Shown: in pieces, positions 6,048-7,466 of the stretch
Position numbering within the stretch: the first letter of the stretch is position 1
How the letters are laid out: each line of letters opens with the position of its first letter
Assembly (NCBI GenBank): GCA_022769845.1
Contig: JALEIO010000098.1
Coordinates: 1-7,466 of the forward strand
Reading direction: 5' to 3'
DNA: 7,466 nucleotides
DNA from: Oscillospiraceae bacterium
Lineage (GTDB): Bacteria > Bacillota > Clostridia > UMGS1810
The notes under the pieces: generated by a model
Database searches by the model: none
Seen by the model: the letters and a program-made list of their open reading frames with translations, nothing else
Told to the model about the DNA's origin: nothing
Made by a program: the position numbers and the translations under genes

Positions 6048-7436
6048 TCATTCGCCGAAATACTCCATATCCATCAGCTTATCGTCAATCGCTTTAATCT
6101 GCGTGTACATAAGATTCGGTGAATACAGACCTTTCTTATCGGCAATACCTCCCTTTTCCATGGCAGCCTTTATTGCATTGTTAGCCTTATACATATCATC
6201 CAGGCTCTCGCGAACATTGAAACGTCCCGGTGATGTGGGAGCCGGCGGCCAGCGGCTATCCGATACCCATGCGCTTGCAAGCGCCATCATTGCGTTGTTA
6301 AGGTCTGTATCAAGTGTGTCAATTGTTTCACCAAGCTTTTCGGCAACCGCCTTTATTCCGTTCAGAATTGAAAGACATACAGGGTCCATAATTCTTGAAT
6401 ACTCTGTATTTGCCCACGCTTTGGCTGTTCCGCCGTGCCATGCAACACCGTTTTCTATGTTATCGACATACTCATTTTCAAAAATATCGCCTTCTGCAAG
6501 CACCTCGGATGGAGTTGCAAACTCATAACCCGCCGCCTTTGCATTATCGAGAATTTCCTTAAAGCGAACTACGCTGTTCGGCTCTGCTTCAAAAAATCTT
6601 GCCTGATTGAACTGTTTAACATAGAAGTATGCTGATGAGCCGATATACTCCGCGTCCTCGGCATAGGGCATAATAAATGTGCCGGTTTCAGCAATTCTCT
6701 CTTTCCAGATGGTCAGCATATTTTTTATCTCGTCCATATTGATAGGTTCATCTCTTAAGCCCTCCGTTGCGCCCATAAGATACCACAAAAGCAGATTTGC
6801 CATACAGTCGGAGCGAAAGATAAGTTTCAATCCGTTGTGAGCAACAGACGGATTGGTGATAAATTTTAAAAATTCCGGCTTATCCTTTATGTATTCCTCA
6901 ATTTTAAAGAGGTGATTTTTATTTGAGTGTCCGGCAACGTCAAAAGCAAGTCCTGTTGCCTTTCTTATCTCGTCAAAGGACAGCAAAAGCGAATCGGCGT
7001 CCATAACAAGTGCCTCAAGTCCTGCCTCCTTGTATACATCGGGAATATATCCCGCCCAGCCGCATTCCGGATTCCATCCTATTTTCGGACGTTTTCCCGT
7101 GTGTTTTTCCCAAACATCCATTGAATGTTTAAGCGAATGCAAACATACCTCTTTTGGAATATTTGCAAGCATAAAATGAATATAAGGCGAGCACACCGGT
7201 TCAACCTTGCCCATTTCTACAAGTTTTCTTAATTTATCGAGCACCTCGGGCGCTTTATCTGCCATTTCGTCAATAGTAATTCCACTTGCTTCAAATCCTA
7301 TTTTGTACTCACCGTCCAAGATTAAATCAAATAGCTTTTCATAGCAGTTTTTCATTACCCACTTCCGTCTTTCGGGCTTAAGCTGCGAATACTGAATATT
7401 TGCATGCGGTAAAAATATCACTTTTGGTTTGTTCAT
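6048..7436 (-). CDS. GH57-like glycoside hydrolase/deacetylase-fold protein
   Basis: This 462-residue protein starts at ATG 7436 behind AAAGGAGA (7451-7444) with a 7-base spacer. Landmarks in order are IFLPHANIQYS (7-17) with His11 at the end of the first strand; IGFEASGITIDEM (46-58); SPYIHFMLANIP (83-94); GWNPECGWAGY (120-130), with Glu124 placed like the conserved Glu of the GH57 'W.PE' motif; and MPYAEDAEYIG (256-266), with Asp261/Glu263 placed like the second acidic motif. About 190 further residues, mostly helical in appearance, follow. GH57 enzymes have a seven-stranded barrel and act on alpha-glucans or other alpha-glycosides. This protein is a divergent member, and neither activity nor linkage can be stated. 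There is no signal peptide. It is the first gene visible in the run; the true 5' end of the operon lies outside the window. Confidence 0.72.
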   Translation of the reverse strand: MNKPKVIFLPHANIQYSQLKPERRKWVMKNCYEKLFDLILDGEYKIGFEASGITIDEMADKAPEVLDKLRKLVEMGKVEPVCSPYIHFMLANIPKEVCLHSLKHSMDVWEKHTGKRPKIGWNPECGWAGYIPDVYKEAGLEALVMDADSLLLSFDEIRKATGLAFDVAGHSNKNHLFKIEEYIKDKPEFLKFITNPSVAHNGLKLIFRSDCMANLLLWYLMGATEGLRDEPINMDEIKNMLTIWKERIAETGTFIMPYAEDAEYIGSSAYFYVKQFNQARFFEAEPNSVVRFKEILDNAKAAGYEFATPSEVLAEGDIFENEYVDNIENGVAWHGGTAKAWANTEYSRIMDPVCLSILNGIKAVAEKLGETIDTLDTDLNNAMMALASAWVSDSRWPPAPTSPGRFNVRESLDDMYKANNAIKAAMEKGGIADKKGLYSPNLMYTQIKAIDDKLMDMEYFGE

Positions 7437-7443
7437 TTTTGTA

Positions 7444-7451
7444 TCTCCTTT
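7444..7451 (-). promoter_or_regulatory. Strong ribosome binding site of the GH57-like gene
   Basis: AAAGGAGA on the minus strand, 7 bases before ATG 7436. Only 15 more bases are available upstream, too few to judge whether a promoter or another gene precedes it. Confidence 0.85.
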
Positions 7452-7466
7452 ATTTTTTGTTTAATA

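Overview
The window carries a minus-strand run of carbohydrate-metabolism genes from what looks like an anaerobic, low- to moderate-GC Firmicute, probably a gut or rumen Clostridia member. The grounds are AT-rich intergenic DNA, strong AGGAGG-type ribosome binding sites, a radical SAM enzyme with a cysteine-rich C-terminus, and catabolic glycosidases without signal peptides. No taxonomic marker gene is present, so this placement is an inference.

In transcription order (from high to low coordinates) the window holds: a GH57-type glycosidase-like protein (7436-6048); a GH3 beta-glucosidase-type enzyme (6016-3953); a radical SAM protein with a SPASM-like C-terminus (3950-2913), whose longest frame opens 2 bases after the GH3 stop; an AT-rich gap (2912-2759); a C-terminal fragment of a larger protein, probably a glycosidase (2758-2516); a clan GH-D, GH36/alpha-galactosidase-like enzyme (best start 2496, end 418); a structured 174-base leader (417-244); and the first 81 codons of an L-fucose/L-arabinose isomerase-family protein that leaves the window at base 1. 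All genes point the same way. I see no hairpin followed by a T-run between them, so a single operon is plausible. No transporter or regulator gene is inside the window.

The three glycosidase-like proteins lack visible signal peptides and membrane segments. They probably act in the cytoplasm on imported oligosaccharides or glycosides, with the isomerase handling a released monosaccharide or derivative. The actual substrate cannot be read from the sequence. The radical SAM gene is the odd member: no sulfatase or obvious precursor peptide accompanies it.

The most interesting signal is non-coding. The leader of the isomerase gene can fold in two mutually exclusive ways. In one, its ribosome binding site and start codon are buried in a long interrupted helix with a perfect 10-bp base. 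In the other, the same anti-Shine-Dalgarno arm pairs with a sequence in the loop (9 bp), which would free the ribosome binding site and allow a pseudoknot. Two more hairpins lie just upstream. This is the architecture of a translational riboswitch-like element; I do not recognise it as a named class. A dispersed palindromic repeat is the main alternative.
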